Positions 52,454 to 62,521 of a stretch of 64,000 nucleotides of DNA are shown piece by piece. The position numbers were made by a program, and so were the translations under genes. The stretch's first letter is position 1. Every line of letters begins with the position of its first letter. Under the pieces are notes generated by a model. It saw nothing but the letters and a program-made list of their open reading frames with translations. It searched no databases and was not told the DNA's origin. The stretch comes from Alphaproteobacteria bacterium (GTDB lineage Bacteria; Pseudomonadota; Alphaproteobacteria; Micavibrionales; Micavibrionaceae), in contig JASMHE010000008.1 of assembly GCA_030750865.1 (NCBI GenBank), positions 124,001 to 188,000 of the forward strand. Direction: 5' to 3'.

Positions 52454-55033
52454 CTATTCAAGTACGCGGTCTTCGGCAATCACTTCGTAACACTCAATGA
52501 CATCGTTTTCTTTGATATCATCATAGTTTTCGAACGCCATACCGCATTCCGTGCCTTCTTTCACTTCGCTGACTTCGTCTTTGAAGCGTTTCAAGGTCTT
52601 GAGTGTGCCTTCATGGATGACAACATCATCGCGCAACAGACGCACTTTCGCGCCGCGTGCCACTTTGCCTTCCGTGACCATACAACCGGCAATATTCCCG
52701 ACTTTGGATACTTTGAAGACTTGCTGGATCTTGGCCTGACCAAGATATTCTTCGCGCAATGTCGGTTCAAGCATGCCGCTGAGAACGGCTTTTGCATCAT
52801 CAATCACGTTATAGATCACATTGTAATAACGAATTTCGATGCCTTCGCGTTCGGCAAATTCGCGGGCTTGTGCATTGGCGCGCACGTTAAAGCCGATGAT
52901 CAACGCGTTCGAGGCATTTGCCAGCGTTGTATCAGATTCCGTAATGCCACCGACGCCGGCGTGTAGAACACGGATGATAACATCGTCGTTTTCTTCTTCG
53001 ATTTTCTTCAGTGATCCGACAAGCGCTTCCGCAGAGCCGTGAACGTCCGCTTTCACGATAACAGAAAGTGTTTGTTTTTCACCTTCTTCGCGGGCGGCAG
53101 CCAGTCTGTGTTCGAATGAGGATGACTGTGCCATCTTCAGGGCGGCCGCTTCACGGTTCTTACGCTGGCGATATTCACTAATCTCGCGGGCGCGACCTTC
53201 GTCGGAAATCACAACGAGGCGATCACCGGCTTGCGGCGCACCGTTCAGGCCGAGAACCTCGACAGGTTGCCCCGGGATCGCTTCGTCCACGCTCTTTCCG
53301 TGGTCGTTCAGAAGGGCTCGGACACGACCATATTCAGCGCCGACAACAAATGTATCGCCCACTTTCAATGTGCCTTTTTCGATCAAAATTGTTGCAACAT
53401 TACCGCGGCCTTGTTCGAGTTTTGCTTCGACAACGGCACCGACACCTGCGCGGTTCGGATTGGCCTTCAGTTCAAGCAGTTCGGATTGCAGCAAGATGGC
53501 TTCTTCCAGCTTATCAAGGTTCAGGCGCTGTTTTGCCGATACTTCGATACACAGAACATCACCGCTCATGTCTTCGACAACAACTTCATGCTGCAGAAGG
53601 TCCGCTTTTACTTTCATCGGATCGGCATCCGGCAGATCAACTTTGTTGATTGCGATGATGATAGGCACTTCAGCGGCTTTCGCGTGGTTAATGGCTTCGA
53701 TTGTTTGCGGCATGATAGAATCATTGGCTGCAACAACGATAACGACGATATCCGTTACGTTTGCACCGCGTGCACGCATTTCCGTAAAGGCAGCGTGGCC
53801 GGGTGTATCAAGGAATGTGATTTTAGAACCGCTTTCCATTGTGACCTGATAGGCACCGATATGCTGGGTAATACCACCGGCTTCGCCTGCGACAACGTCT
53901 GTGGCGCGCAAGGCATCAAGCAGTGATGTTTTACCGTGGTCAACATGCCCCATGATCGTAACCACAGGCGGTCTTGGCTGCATATCTTCTTCTTTGTCGT
54001 CATCACCTTCGATGCCGATTTCAATGTCGGCATCGGTCACGCGGCGAATTTTGTGGCCGAGTTCTTCGATAATCAGTTCGGCTGTATCCGCATCAATTGT
54101 TTGGTTGATGGTCGCCATAACACCAAGTTTCATAAGGTGTTTTACAACTTCACCACCCGGTTCGGCCATACGGTTTGCCAGTTCCTGTACCGTGATGGTT
54201 TCGGGAACGATGACTTCGCGCGTGACTTTCTTTGGCGGCTCGGAACCTTTGTCCGACGTGGCCATACGCGCTTTTTCACGGGCGCGGCGTTGTGCGGCAA
54301 GAGAAGGGCCGCGATCACGGGCGTAATCTTCGTTCAGCACCTGTGTTACTGTCAATTTTCCTGAACGCTTGCGATCTTGGCCTGTGCGGGCCTTTTTCGT
54401 CGCGTTGCGTTTCATTCTTTCGCGATAGCTTTCTTCTTCTTCGCGATCGGCACGATCAATATCTTTGCGGTGCTTGTGTGCGCCCGTATCAAACGACGGA
54501 CCACTTGTTGCTGCAAAGTTCTGGGATTCTTCTTGTGCTTTTTTCTTGGCTTCTTCGCGTTTTTTCGCTTCTTCAGCTTCAATACGCTCAAGCTCTTCAA
54601 GCTCTTTCTGGCGCGCAGCTTCTTGCGGATCGAGATCTTCTTCAGGCTCTTCTTCCTTGCTGGCGCTTTCGGCTTTTTGTTTGGCTTCTTCTTTTTTGCG
54701 TTTCGCGTCTTCGTCGGCCTGTTTTAAGGCACGAATGCGGGCTTCGCGTTCACTGTCGGTAAGATGGCGAGCATCACCGCCTTTGGCGCTACTCTCTTCT
54801 TCGGAGGCGGGAGGGGCGGCAGGCGCTTCTTCCGGTGTTGTCGTCGCGCTTGAGCTGCCGGACCTTTTGCGTTTGACCTCAACGGCAACACCGCCACTTC
54901 TGGAAGGCGAGGAGCTACCTGATCCGACCGGGCTTTTCAGGCTCAGTGTTCCGCCAAGACTAAGGGTTTTCTTCTTAGTTTGGTCCTCTTTCTTGTCTTC
55001 GGTTTCTTCGTTTTTGTTTTTCGTCTCGCTCAT
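52454..55033 (-). CDS. infB: Translation initiation factor IF-2
   Basis: An 859-residue GTPase that brings initiator tRNA to the 30S subunit. The first 300 residues are low-complexity, with runs of Glu, Lys, Ala and Arg, as in other IF-2. The GTPase starts [19 protein letters not shown] near residue 360, followed by [16 protein letters not shown] and [15 protein letters not shown], then the C1/C2 domains. The gene for the YlxR/DUF448 protein that often separates nusA and infB is missing; only 62 bases lie between them. Confidence 0.97.
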   Translation of the reverse strand: MSETKNKNEETEDKKEDQTKKKTLSLGGTLSLKSPVGSGSSSPSRSGGVAVEVKRKRSGSSSATTTPEEAPAAPPASEEESSAKGGDARHLTDSEREARIRALKQADEDAKRKKEEAKQKAESASKEEEPEEDLDPQEAARQKELEELERIEAEEAKKREEAKKKAQEESQNFAATSGPSFDTGAHKHRKDIDRADREEEESYRERMKRNATKKARTGQDRKRSGKLTVTQVLNEDYARDRGPSLAAQRRAREKARMATSDKGSEPPKKVTREVIVPETITVQELANRMAEPGGEVVKHLMKLGVMATINQTIDADTAELIIEELGHKIRRVTDADIEIGIEGDDDKEEDMQPRPPVVTIMGHVDHGKTSLLDALRATDVVAGEAGGITQHIGAYQVTMESGSKITFLDTPGHAAFTEMRARGANVTDIVVIVVAANDSIMPQTIEAINHAKAAEVPIIIAINKVDLPDADPMKVKADLLQHEVVVEDMSGDVLCIEVSAKQRLNLDKLEEAILLQSELLELKANPNRAGVGAVVEAKLEQGRGNVATILIEKGTLKVGDTFVVGAEYGRVRALLNDHGKSVDEAIPGQPVEVLGLNGAPQAGDRLVVISDEGRAREISEYRQRKNREAAALKMAQSSSFEHRLAAAREEGEKQTLSVIVKADVHGSAEALVGSLKKIEEENDDVIIRVLHAGVGGITESDTTLANASNALIIGFNVRANAQAREFAEREGIEIRYYNVIYNVIDDAKAVLSGMLEPTLREEYLGQAKIQQVFKVSKVGNIAGCMVTEGKVARGAKVRLLRDDVVIHEGTLKTLKRFKDEVSEVKEGTECGMAFENYDDIKENDVIECYEVIAEDRVLE

Positions 55034-55095
55034 AATTTGCCTTTATACAGATGTTGCTGTCAGAATTAAAGGGGCTGGCCGATTCAATGCAGAAC

Positions 55096-56682
55096 TTATG
55101 CATTGCTCGCAGCCTCTTTTTCATCAGACGCGTTTTCTGCGTTATTTGTTTCAGTTGATGCATCGGCAGCAGTCTCGTCTTCTGATTCTGTCTGTTCGTC
55201 TTCGAACCAGTGTGCACGGGCTTTCATAATCAAGGATTCTGCCGCGCTTGATGCGATCGTTTCTTCGCCGAGAATTTCGACCAGTTCGTCTGTGGCAAGG
55301 TCGGCCAGGTCATCACGTGTTTTCACATCGTTTTCACCAAGTTTGATAATCATATCTGGTGTCAAACCTTCGAAAGTCAAGAGGTCTTCTTGAATACCAA
55401 GTTCCTTGCTTTTCTCTTTCAGCTCTTTTTCTTTTTCTTCGAGCCATGCAATCGCACGGTTGCGCAATTCTGTCGAAATTTCTTCTTCGAACCCTTCAAT
55501 CTGGTTCAATTCTTCGATCGGTGTTTCCGCAACTTCGCGTACTGTTGTAAAGCCTTCTGTGACAAGAAGATGTGCGATCACATCATCCACATCCATGCTT
55601 TCCATGAACAATGCAGAGCGTTTTGTGAATTCTTCGGCACGGCGTTCTGCTTCTTGTTCTTCGGTCATGATGTCGATATCCCAGCCTGACAGAATAGATG
55701 CTAAACGCACATTCTGGCCACGGCGACCAATCGCCAGCGAAAGCTGCTCTTCGGGGACGACGACTTCCATACGCTTGTTATCTTCATCAAGCACAACCTT
55801 GCTGACCTCTGCAGGGGCAAGGGCACTGACGATAAATGTCGGCAGGTCAGGGGACCACGGCACGATGTCGATTTTCTCGCCTTGCAGTTCGTTGACAACA
55901 GCCTGAACGCGGCTACCTTTCATACCAACACATGCGCCGACCGGGTCAATTGAACCGTCTTGTGATGTGACGGCGATCTTCGCGCGGCTGCCCGGATCAC
56001 GTGCAACGCCTTTGATTTCGATCACGCCGTCGTAAATTTCAGGCACTTCCTGTGTAAACAATTTTGCCATGAATTCAGGGCGAGAGCGTGACATAAAGAT
56101 TTGCGGGCCACGCTGTTCGCGGCGCACGTCATAGATGTAAGCCCGTGTGCGGTCGCCGTTTTTCAGATTTTCACGCGGCAGACTTTCGTCGCGGCGGATC
56201 AACGCTTCGGCACGGCCGCCAAGATCGATTGTGACATTGCCGTATTCAACACGTTTCACAACACCGTTGATCACTTCGCCAACGCGGTCTTTGAATTCTT
56301 CGTATTGACGCTCACGCTCGGCTTCACGAACCTTTTGTACGATAACTTGTTTTGCTGTCTGGGCGGCGATGCGGCCAAAATCAAGCGGTGGCAGATCATC
56401 AATGATGAATTCACCGATTGTGATATCGGGCTTGATACGCTTTGCTTCTTCGAGCGTCAGCTGTTTTGTTTCTTCTTCAGGATCAACTTCTTCGACAACT
56501 TCGCGATAGCGTTTCAGTGTGATGGAACCTGATTTACGATCAATCTCTGTACGGATGTCGTGATCGTAACCATATTTAGAGCGGCCAGCTTTTTGAATAG
56601 CTTCTTCCATCGCCTCGAGAACGATTTCCTGATCGATGTTCTTCTCTCTTGCGACTGCATCTGCGACTTGCAATAGTTCCAT
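55096..56682 (-). CDS. nusA: Transcription termination/antitermination protein NusA
   Basis: A 528-residue RNA polymerase-associated factor. The N-terminal domain (ELLQVADAVAREKNIDQEIVLEAMEEAIQKA), S1 domain (near residues 135-200, VINGVVKRVEYGNVTIDLGGRAEALI), two KH domains (GACVGMKGSRVQAVVNEL and LAIGRRGQNVRLAS) and two C-terminal helical repeats follow in order. The tail is acidic (TESEDETAADASTE...). It is 33 bases from rimP. Confidence 0.97.
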   Translation of the reverse strand: MELLQVADAVAREKNIDQEIVLEAMEEAIQKAGRSKYGYDHDIRTEIDRKSGSITLKRYREVVEEVDPEEETKQLTLEEAKRIKPDITIGEFIIDDLPPLDFGRIAAQTAKQVIVQKVREAERERQYEEFKDRVGEVINGVVKRVEYGNVTIDLGGRAEALIRRDESLPRENLKNGDRTRAYIYDVRREQRGPQIFMSRSRPEFMAKLFTQEVPEIYDGVIEIKGVARDPGSRAKIAVTSQDGSIDPVGACVGMKGSRVQAVVNELQGEKIDIVPWSPDLPTFIVSALAPAEVSKVVLDEDNKRMEVVVPEEQLSLAIGRRGQNVRLASILSGWDIDIMTEEQEAERRAEEFTKRSALFMESMDVDDVIAHLLVTEGFTTVREVAETPIEELNQIEGFEEEISTELRNRAIAWLEEKEKELKEKSKELGIQEDLLTFEGLTPDMIIKLGENDVKTRDDLADLATDELVEILGEETIASSAAESLIMKARAHWFEDEQTESEDETAADASTETNNAENASDEKEAASNA

Positions 56683-56715
56683 TGTCTTTTCCTTTTTCTT
56701 CGCCTTCTATAAAAG

Positions 56716-57228
56716 TTAAGTTCGTTTTTTAATAAATTTCTTTGATTTTTCAATCAAATCATCCGTTAACACCAATTTTGCTTTCTGGATGGTGTCAAAG
56801 GGAATTTCAATGTCATCAAGATCTGTTCTGAGGACGACGTTATCATCTTCGACAGCCTCAATGAAACCCCGAAACTTCTTTTGTCCTTGTATCGGGGGCA
56901 TGATTTCGACCTTTGCCTCAAGCGTTCTAAATGTTTCGAAATCATCCAGCGTGACAAGCGGGCGGTCGATGCCCGGGCTGCTGACTTCAAGGTTATAGTG
57001 CCCTTGTATCGGGTCTTCAACGTCCATAACCGCCGAGATTTCACGGCTAAGTGCGGCGCAGTCATCAATGCCGAGTGCACGTGTTTCCGGGCTTTCTGCC
57101 ATGACTTGCAGAATTTTACCGCCTTCTTCCTGACCGCTGATGTTGACGCAGACAAGACGCAAGCCTTTTTGCTGTGCAATCGGCTCGATAATATCGAATA
57201 TCTTTTTTTCCGCAGGCGTTTGACGCAT
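56716..57228 (-). CDS. rimP: Ribosome maturation factor RimP
   Basis: A 170-residue RimP, needed for 30S assembly. FDIIEPIAQQKGLRLVCVNISGQ at the start, ALGIDDCAALSREISAVMDVEDPIQGHYNLEVSSPGIDRPLV in the middle, and an Sm-like C-terminal domain ending FDTIQKAKLVLTD. ATG 57228 is preferred because it lies after the promoter and leader hairpin; an upstream extension would run through the terminator stem and promoter. Confidence 0.95.
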   Translation of the reverse strand: MRQTPAEKKIFDIIEPIAQQKGLRLVCVNISGQEEGGKILQVMAESPETRALGIDDCAALSREISAVMDVEDPIQGHYNLEVSSPGIDRPLVTLDDFETFRTLEAKVEIMPPIQGQKKFRGFIEAVEDDNVVLRTDLDDIEIPFDTIQKAKLVLTDDLIEKSKKFIKKRT

Positions 57229-57274
57229 ATGCTTGTTCAATCCATTTTTTCGTGTTCGTCCGGATTTTTGCAAC

Positions 57275-57300
57275 AAAAAAGGCGAGCCGCGAAGCTCACC
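57275..57300 (-). terminator. Intrinsic terminator in the rimP leader (possible attenuator)
   Basis: On the minus strand GGTGAGC (57300-57294) pairs with GCTCGCC (57287-57281) around TTCGCG, one G-U pair, followed by TTTTTT. It is about 22 bases after the predicted transcription start and 47 before the rimP ATG, so it lies inside the leader of rimP-nusA-infB-rbfA-truB-rpsO. Confidence 0.65.
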
Positions 57301-57328
57301 CTGATCTAAAATCCGAGTATTTGCGTGG

Positions 57329-57357
57329 ACTATAACGGAGTCATCTATGGGATGCAA
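57329..57357 (-). promoter_or_regulatory. rimP-nusA operon promoter
   Basis: Minus strand TTGCAT (57352-57357), 17 bases, TATAGT (57329-57334); five of six matches in the -10. Start of transcription is expected near 57322. Confidence 0.6.
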
Positions 57358-57436
57358 CCTATTTTTTGTTTGACATAAGTTTTTGTTGAGCGGTAAGTTT
57401 ACGCAAAATACAGATCATGACGCGGGAGATGAACAC

Positions 57437-58081
57437 ATGATAAATCGTATGCGGCAATATTTTAACGAACGGGCACAGGAAAAGCAGCGCAGAGCACGGG
57501 CAAAAGCGCTTATCAATGATGTGAAAACCGCGATTGAAAACAAGAATATCACGGCCCTGAATGACGCGGTTGATACCATTTTGATGGATTACGATGAAAA
57601 TGTGCTGAAAAAAGAACATCGGGATTTGCTGTTTTCTGCGATCGAAACAAAAGATACAGATGTCTTCAAAGCGGTCTACAGCTTGTTGCCAGATCCGAAT
57701 TTTATGTTCGTGTGGCATCACGGTATGCCGGGCGGCGGCATTCATATAACGGTGTTTGAACCTGTTTTGGAGCGGTGTATTGAAAAGGGGACGGAAGATA
57801 TGGCTTTGTTCATCGCCGAACAGCCGGCGTTTGATCCTCGTGTACAAGGCGCCAAGCAGACATGGCGTTTCCATAGCAGTGGCGGGATTTTTGAGGCAGG
57901 ACGTTCCGAGAAAACCACAACATACAGCAATGATTTTCGTAAAATTGCGGCTGACCACGGGATGGAATCGCTTGCCACTGTTCTGAATGAACGTGAAGCG
58001 GACGCGTTGACGGCGGAAGCGGCCGAATTGAACCGCAGAGCTGATGCGCTACGCGGGCCGGGGCCGTTTCGGGTGCAGTAA
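57437..58081 (+). CDS. Unrecognised protein between trmB and rimP
   Basis: A 214-residue soluble protein I do not recognise. It starts at ATG 57437 after GGGAG. The first 35 residues are a basic helix (RMRQYFNERAQEKQRRARAKA). Residues about 30-140 have alternating helices of the kind seen in ankyrin-like or solenoid repeats (ALNDAVDTILMDYDENVL, DLLFSAIETKDTDVFKAVYSLL, ERCIEKGTEDMALFIAEQP), but no exact ankyrin motif. The tail is Arg/Gly/Pro. It is the only plus-strand gene in a block of minus-strand housekeeping genes, an insertion into an otherwise conserved order. Confidence 0.65.
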   Translation: MINRMRQYFNERAQEKQRRARAKALINDVKTAIENKNITALNDAVDTILMDYDENVLKKEHRDLLFSAIETKDTDVFKAVYSLLPDPNFMFVWHHGMPGGGIHITVFEPVLERCIEKGTEDMALFIAEQPAFDPRVQGAKQTWRFHSSGGIFEAGRSEKTTTYSNDFRKIAADHGMESLATVLNEREADALTAEAAELNRRADALRGPGPFRVQ

Positions 58082-58126
58082 AATCAATAAGGCGGAAGCG
58101 CTTTGCTGATGTCGCGCGCAATCAGG

Positions 58127-58831
58127 TTAAGTGCGTTCGAAAATCAGATAGCTTTGTTTGCGGCCGGCTTTTTCACCTTTTTGTTCATAACGGGTTTTAA
58201 TCCAGTCTGAAGGCGTTACGCGCCAGTCATCGGCCTGTGTTGCCGTCCATTCAAAATCAGGGTGGTTTGCGGCTTGAGTGGCCATCCATTCAGCCAGATC
58301 ATCAACATCGGTTGCCATGATAAGCTTTGCGCCTGATTTCAGCACGCGCGCAAAATCATTCAGATTGTCCGGATTAATAATGCGGCGTTTATGGTGTTTT
58401 GATTTTGGCCACGGGTCGGGGTTCAGAACATAAAGGCCGTCCAGTGCATCATCGGTCAGTGATTTGACCAGCATGATGGCATCATCCATTAATACACGGA
58501 CATTCTGGTTGTCCCACGCGCGAATTTCGCGCATAAAGGCGGCCATTCCGTTAATATAGGGTTCGGCGGCCAGATAACCGTAATCGGGGTTTTGTTGCAT
58601 CATCGCGGCAACATGTTCGCCGTTACCAAATCCGATTTCCATCCAGTATGCTGTCTTGTCTGTATCAAAAAGAGAAGCGGGAGATATATCGGCCTTTTGC
58701 GTCAGCGCGGATTGCGGCACTTCAAGTCGTGGATACAAATGATCCATTGCCTCTTGTCGTTCCGTGTTCAAGGGGCGTCCTAAACGGCGTCCGTAAAGGC
58801 GTCTTTTGTCCGTCGGCTCTGAATGCGTCAT
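58127..58831 (-). CDS. trmB: tRNA (guanine-N7)-methyltransferase
   Basis: A 234-residue SAM enzyme that methylates G46 of tRNA. MEIGFGNGEHVAAMM near residue 60, LNPDPWPKSKHHKRRIINPDNL near 130 and TDVDDLAEWM are the family markers. The start at 58831, four bases after the metK stop, gives MTHSEPTDKRRLYGRRLGR, as in relatives. Confidence 0.95.
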   Translation of the reverse strand: MTHSEPTDKRRLYGRRLGRPLNTERQEAMDHLYPRLEVPQSALTQKADISPASLFDTDKTAYWMEIGFGNGEHVAAMMQQNPDYGYLAAEPYINGMAAFMREIRAWDNQNVRVLMDDAIMLVKSLTDDALDGLYVLNPDPWPKSKHHKRRIINPDNLNDFARVLKSGAKLIMATDVDDLAEWMATQAANHPDFEWTATQADDWRVTPSDWIKTRYEQKGEKAGRKQSYLIFERT

Positions 58832-58835
58832 CCGT

Positions 58836-60044
58836 TTATCCGATGAGATTTTGCAGGTCTTTGACCAGATCGGTTCTTTCCCATGAAAAACCGCCATCTG
58901 CTTCCGGATCGCGGCCAAAGTGACCGTATTTCGCGGTACGGGCATAGATCGGCTTGTTCAGGCCGAGATGCTGGCGAATGCCGCGTGGTGTGAAATCCAT
59001 GACTTTCTGGATGCTGTCGATCAAAACAGACTCAGGTACCGTGCCTGTGCCGTGTGTGTCGATGAAAACGGACAGCGGTCTGCTGATGCCGATGGCATAA
59101 GATAACTGTATTGTGCATTTGTCGGCATACCCTGCGGCAACAATATTTTTCGCAGCATAGCGGGATGCATAAGCCGCCGAGCGATCGACTTTTGTCGGGT
59201 CTTTGCCTGAAAATGCGCCGCCGCCATGCGGGCAGGCGCCGCCATATGTATCAACAATGATTTTGCGGCCAGTCAGGCCCGCATCACCGACAGGGCCGCC
59301 AATAACGAAGCGTCCGGTTGGGTTCACATAGAAATTGTCTTCATCACACATCCAGCCTTCGGGCAAAATGCCGGTGACTGTTTCGCGCACGGCGTTGCGG
59401 ATATCGTCCTGTGATACATCTTCGTCATGTTGTGTTGAAACAACAACGGATGTGGCTTTGACCGGCTTGCCGTCAATATATTGCAAAGACACCTGTGATT
59501 TTGAATCTGGCCCCAATATGCCAAGTGCGCCGTTATGACGTGCTTCTGCCAAAGATTGCAGGATTTTGTGGGAATAATGAATTGCAGCCGGCATCAGCGC
59601 GTCCGTTTCACGGCAAGCATAGCCGAACATGATGCCCTGATCGCCTGCGCCTTCTTCTTTATCGACACCCGTGCCGGCATCAACGCCTTGCGCAATATCA
59701 ACGGACTGTTTGTGGACGCGGATATCAAATTCCGCTGTGCGATGGCTGAAGCCTTCTTGATCATAACCGATATCTTTGATGACTTGGCGTGCTATCTCTT
59801 CCATGCGGCTATGTGTGATGGAATCCGGTCCGCGCGTTTCACCGAAAATACCGACATAATTCGTTGTCGTCGCACATTCCACCGCTGTACGGCTATACGG
59901 GTCTTCCTGCATGTAAAGATCCAGAATGGCATCAGATATCTGGTCACATATTTTGTCTGGATGCCCTTCAGATACGGATTCACTTGTGAAGACGTAATTA
60001 TTTTGTGCCGGATCAATTTGAATAGTCGGTGCGCTTTCAGCCAT
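58836..60044 (-). CDS. metK: S-adenosylmethionine synthase
   Basis: A 402-residue enzyme making SAM from methionine and [27 protein letters not shown] near residue 20, [13 protein letters not shown] near 130 and [19 protein letters not shown] near 270 are the signatures. ATG 60044 is chosen because a GAGGCG ribosome site lies upstream. I looked for a SAM riboswitch in the 170 bases before it and did not find one. It feeds trmB and the methyltransferases of the operon. Confidence 0.96.
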   Translation of the reverse strand: MAESAPTIQIDPAQNNYVFTSESVSEGHPDKICDQISDAILDLYMQEDPYSRTAVECATTTNYVGIFGETRGPDSITHSRMEEIARQVIKDIGYDQEGFSHRTAEFDIRVHKQSVDIAQGVDAGTGVDKEEGAGDQGIMFGYACRETDALMPAAIHYSHKILQSLAEARHNGALGILGPDSKSQVSLQYIDGKPVKATSVVVSTQHDEDVSQDDIRNAVRETVTGILPEGWMCDEDNFYVNPTGRFVIGGPVGDAGLTGRKIIVDTYGGACPHGGGAFSGKDPTKVDRSAAYASRYAAKNIVAAGYADKCTIQLSYAIGISRPLSVFIDTHGTGTVPESVLIDSIQKVMDFTPRGIRQHLGLNKPIYARTAKYGHFGRDPEADGGFSWERTDLVKDLQNLIG

Positions 60045-60215
60045 ATTTCGGTCGCCTCGGTTGTTTGAATTTAAGCGTTGATGTTTTTCACGTGTTATAT
60101 GGTACTTATCATACAATCAGGCAACGTTAACAGGTTTTTTAGCCCCTTCAAGATGAAAATAGCGAAATGCCGAAAAAGGGCAGGGATAGATCAGAGGTGG
60201 CAATATAGGACGATC

Positions 60216-60680
60216 TTAATCGTCGTTTCCTGTCATGGTTGCGGCCATCGATTTGATCATGTTCAGCAAGTCTTTTCTGACTTTTGGATCTTTGATGGAG
60301 TAATAAATACGCACCAGTTCAATGGTTTCTTTGTTTGACAGAACGTCTTCGCCTGAAAACGCGTCTTGTTCGTTGTCGGACAGGCCGTAGCTTAACTTGT
60401 TTGCCGCTGTTTTGCCGTTCCCAGTGATATTATCAAAGAAATATGTAACGGGTACGTCAAGAATTTTGCTGAACTGGTACAGACGGCTGGCGCTGATACG
60501 GTTTGTGCCGCGTTCATATTTTTGTACCTGTTGGAATGTCAGGCCGATCGCTTCGGATAGTTTTTCCTGACTTAGTCCCAGCAAAGAGCGTCGCATGCGT
60601 AAGCGTTGTCCGACATGGATGTCAACAGGATTAGGTTTCCCTTTTTTAGAGGATACGGTGCTTTTTTTGCTTTCGGTCAT
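60216..60680 (-). CDS. XRE family regulator, PraR-like
   Basis: A 154-residue regulator. Helix-turn-helix at residues about 20-80: VDIHVGQRLRMRRSLLGLSQEKLSEAIGLTFQQVQKYERGTNRISASRLYQFSKILDVPVTYFFDN, a pattern I know from PraR and close relatives of Alphaproteobacteria. The C-terminal half is helical. Its usual place between lnt and metK is kept. A perfect inverted repeat lies in its promoter region, which suggests self-control. Confidence 0.85.
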   Translation of the reverse strand: MTESKKSTVSSKKGKPNPVDIHVGQRLRMRRSLLGLSQEKLSEAIGLTFQQVQKYERGTNRISASRLYQFSKILDVPVTYFFDNITGNGKTAANKLSYGLSDNEQDAFSGEDVLSNKETIELVRIYYSIKDPKVRKDLLNMIKSMAATMTGNDD

Positions 60681-60749
60681 AGCTGTTTAACTTGTCCGGT
60701 TATTTTCATTCAATATTCGAAAATCAGTGCCCGAACAGTTTTCTACGTT

Positions 60750-60780
60750 GTTATATGGTCTCTGATAGATATCAGACCAA
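60750..60780 (-). promoter_or_regulatory. Promoter region and operator of the PraR-like gene
   Basis: Perfect inverted repeat TCTGATA-GA-TATCAGA (60761-60776). On the minus strand it lies between TTGGTC (60775-60780) and TATAAC (60750-60755); the spacing of 18-19 bases depends on which -10 register is used. Confidence 0.5.
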
Positions 60781-60852
60781 TACATACGCATGCAACTGCC
60801 ATTTTACAACTAACCCTAAGTATTAGATGTTTATGTTTTTTCGAACTTTTAC

Positions 60853-62496
60853 TTATTCATCTTTTAATCGATTGAAAAGAAAAGATAAAATGAATCCACA
60901 AAAGAGGATAAATAAAGAAAAGGCGCCGCCCGCGGTTGCATAAATTGTTTGTCTGGTTTCAAGCGCCGCGAGGTCTGCGGTGATTGTTTCTGTGCTGTTT
61001 AAGGGGGCGGTATCCATGATTCGACCGTCACTGTTGATGATGGCGGAAATACCTGTGTTCGCGCTACGGAAAAGGGGGCGGCCATATTCAATCGCCCTGA
61101 ATTTGGCTTTTGCCAGATGTTGGGGGGGACCTGCGCTGTCCCCGTACCACGCATCATTGGTGACATTGACGATAAAAGATGGCTGAGGCGTCTGTGCGAA
61201 ATCCGTGCGTAGTGCAGATGGAAAGATAACCTCATAGCACACAAGCCCGGCAAAAGAGAATGGATCACCTATTTTATCATCCGTGAAGGTTATGACATGG
61301 TTGCCGTCACCTTTTTCAAAGCCGGAAAAGGATGTCACTGTCTCTAATGGGATCATGTCTTGAAATGGAATATATTCACCAAACGGCACAAGGTGAGATT
61401 TATTGTATAGCGCGACGATATCAGCCCGCTGGTTCAGGACTGCGATGCTGTTATAATATCTTTGTGTTCCGTTGCTGTCTTCGTCAACACGCATCATGCC
61501 TGTAATCAGGTAAGCATTATCATAAGAAGACAGCATTTCACGCAGTGCTGATGCCGCATAATTTGATTGCAGGGCGTGGCTGGTCAGGGCCGTTTCCGGC
61601 CATATAATCAGTGTGGTGTGTTGTGAGATGCTGTTTTCATCGATGTTGTTTGGCGGCGTGTCAGAACGGCTTAGCGCGATCAGTTTGTCCAGATTGTACC
61701 GCATTTTGTCGCGGCGCCATTTGTCTTCTTGTTTGATATTCGGCTGCACAACTTTCACGACTGTATTTTGCTTGGCTGTTAACATGTTGTGATCGGGTAG
61801 GATGCGAGCTGCGCATATGGCAAGCATGCCGAATATCAGAATGGATATACCGGTGATAATAAAGCGGTGTGATTTTGATATCCGTGATATGAATAACAGG
61901 GCAGGGGAAGTGCACCAGAAGATTGTCAGCGTTGATAGAAACGCTGTTCCGCCAATGGCGAGGCTGTCATGTATCGCGGTTGAAACAGGATCGTTACCGG
62001 CCCATATATATGCCGGAACATTCCAGGGAAAACCTGTAAAGACAACGCCGCGCAAGATTTCGGACAGAGACAGCAGTGAGACAAAACCGAAGAAGAGCGC
62101 GCGTATATCGCCGCCGAAATACCGTTTGCTGAGCGTACATGCGATAGCGGGAAATGTTGATAGCAATAGCGGTAACGCCAGAATGGCAAGCGGATAGGCC
62201 CATCGATAAGGATTTCCGTCAACCAGTAACGCATTGCCGATCCATATCAGGCCGAAGAAGAAGGCGCCAAAACCGAAGGCGCAGCCATATAAAAACGGCT
62301 TTGCGTGATCTTGTGCAAAGAGGAAAAAGAACAGGCTGTATGCCAAAAACGCGACGGGCCATATATGATAGGGCGGCATGGCAAGCACCAGCATAGCCCC
62401 GCATAAAAAACAGAGAGCAATACGCATAAGCTGCGGCAGAAGCGTCCGGAGCTTTTGAGGCATGTGTGCTGTGATTTTTTGCATTAAAAACATCAT
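60853..62496 (-). CDS. lnt: Apolipoprotein N-acyltransferase
   Basis: A 547-residue inner-membrane enzyme adding the third acyl chain to lipoproteins. Six to seven N-terminal helices precede a nitrilase-like periplasmic domain whose catalytic Glu (IIWPETALTS near residue 300), Lys (YNKSHLVPFGEY near 367) and Cys (GLVCYEVIFPS near 420) are all present. A C-terminal helix ends the protein. It starts 25 bases after corC. Two or three ATGs near 62496 are possible starts. Confidence 0.95.
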   Translation of the reverse strand: MMFLMQKITAHMPQKLRTLLPQLMRIALCFLCGAMLVLAMPPYHIWPVAFLAYSLFFFLFAQDHAKPFLYGCAFGFGAFFFGLIWIGNALLVDGNPYRWAYPLAILALPLLLSTFPAIACTLSKRYFGGDIRALFFGFVSLLSLSEILRGVVFTGFPWNVPAYIWAGNDPVSTAIHDSLAIGGTAFLSTLTIFWCTSPALLFISRISKSHRFIITGISILIFGMLAICAARILPDHNMLTAKQNTVVKVVQPNIKQEDKWRRDKMRYNLDKLIALSRSDTPPNNIDENSISQHTTLIIWPETALTSHALQSNYAASALREMLSSYDNAYLITGMMRVDEDSNGTQRYYNSIAVLNQRADIVALYNKSHLVPFGEYIPFQDMIPLETVTSFSGFEKGDGNHVITFTDDKIGDPFSFAGLVCYEVIFPSALRTDFAQTPQPSFIVNVTNDAWYGDSAGPPQHLAKAKFRAIEYGRPLFRSANTGISAIINSDGRIMDTAPLNSTETITADLAALETRQTIYATAGGAFSLFILFCGFILSFLFNRLKDE

Positions 62497-62521
62497 TTTG
62501 ATGCTTTTATCAGGAAATCTT

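Noticed and set aside
53231-55229. Several plus-strand open frames of 140-254 codons opposite infB
   Set aside because: Ser/Phe/Cys-rich products typical of the reverse complement of Glu/Lys/Ala-rich coding sequence; infB is unambiguous.
60045-60215. Possible SAM riboswitch upstream of metK
   Set aside because: I looked for SAM-I, SAM-II and SAM/SAH-type conserved cores and found none. A weak promoter-like TTGCCT with TATAAC exists but spacing is poor.
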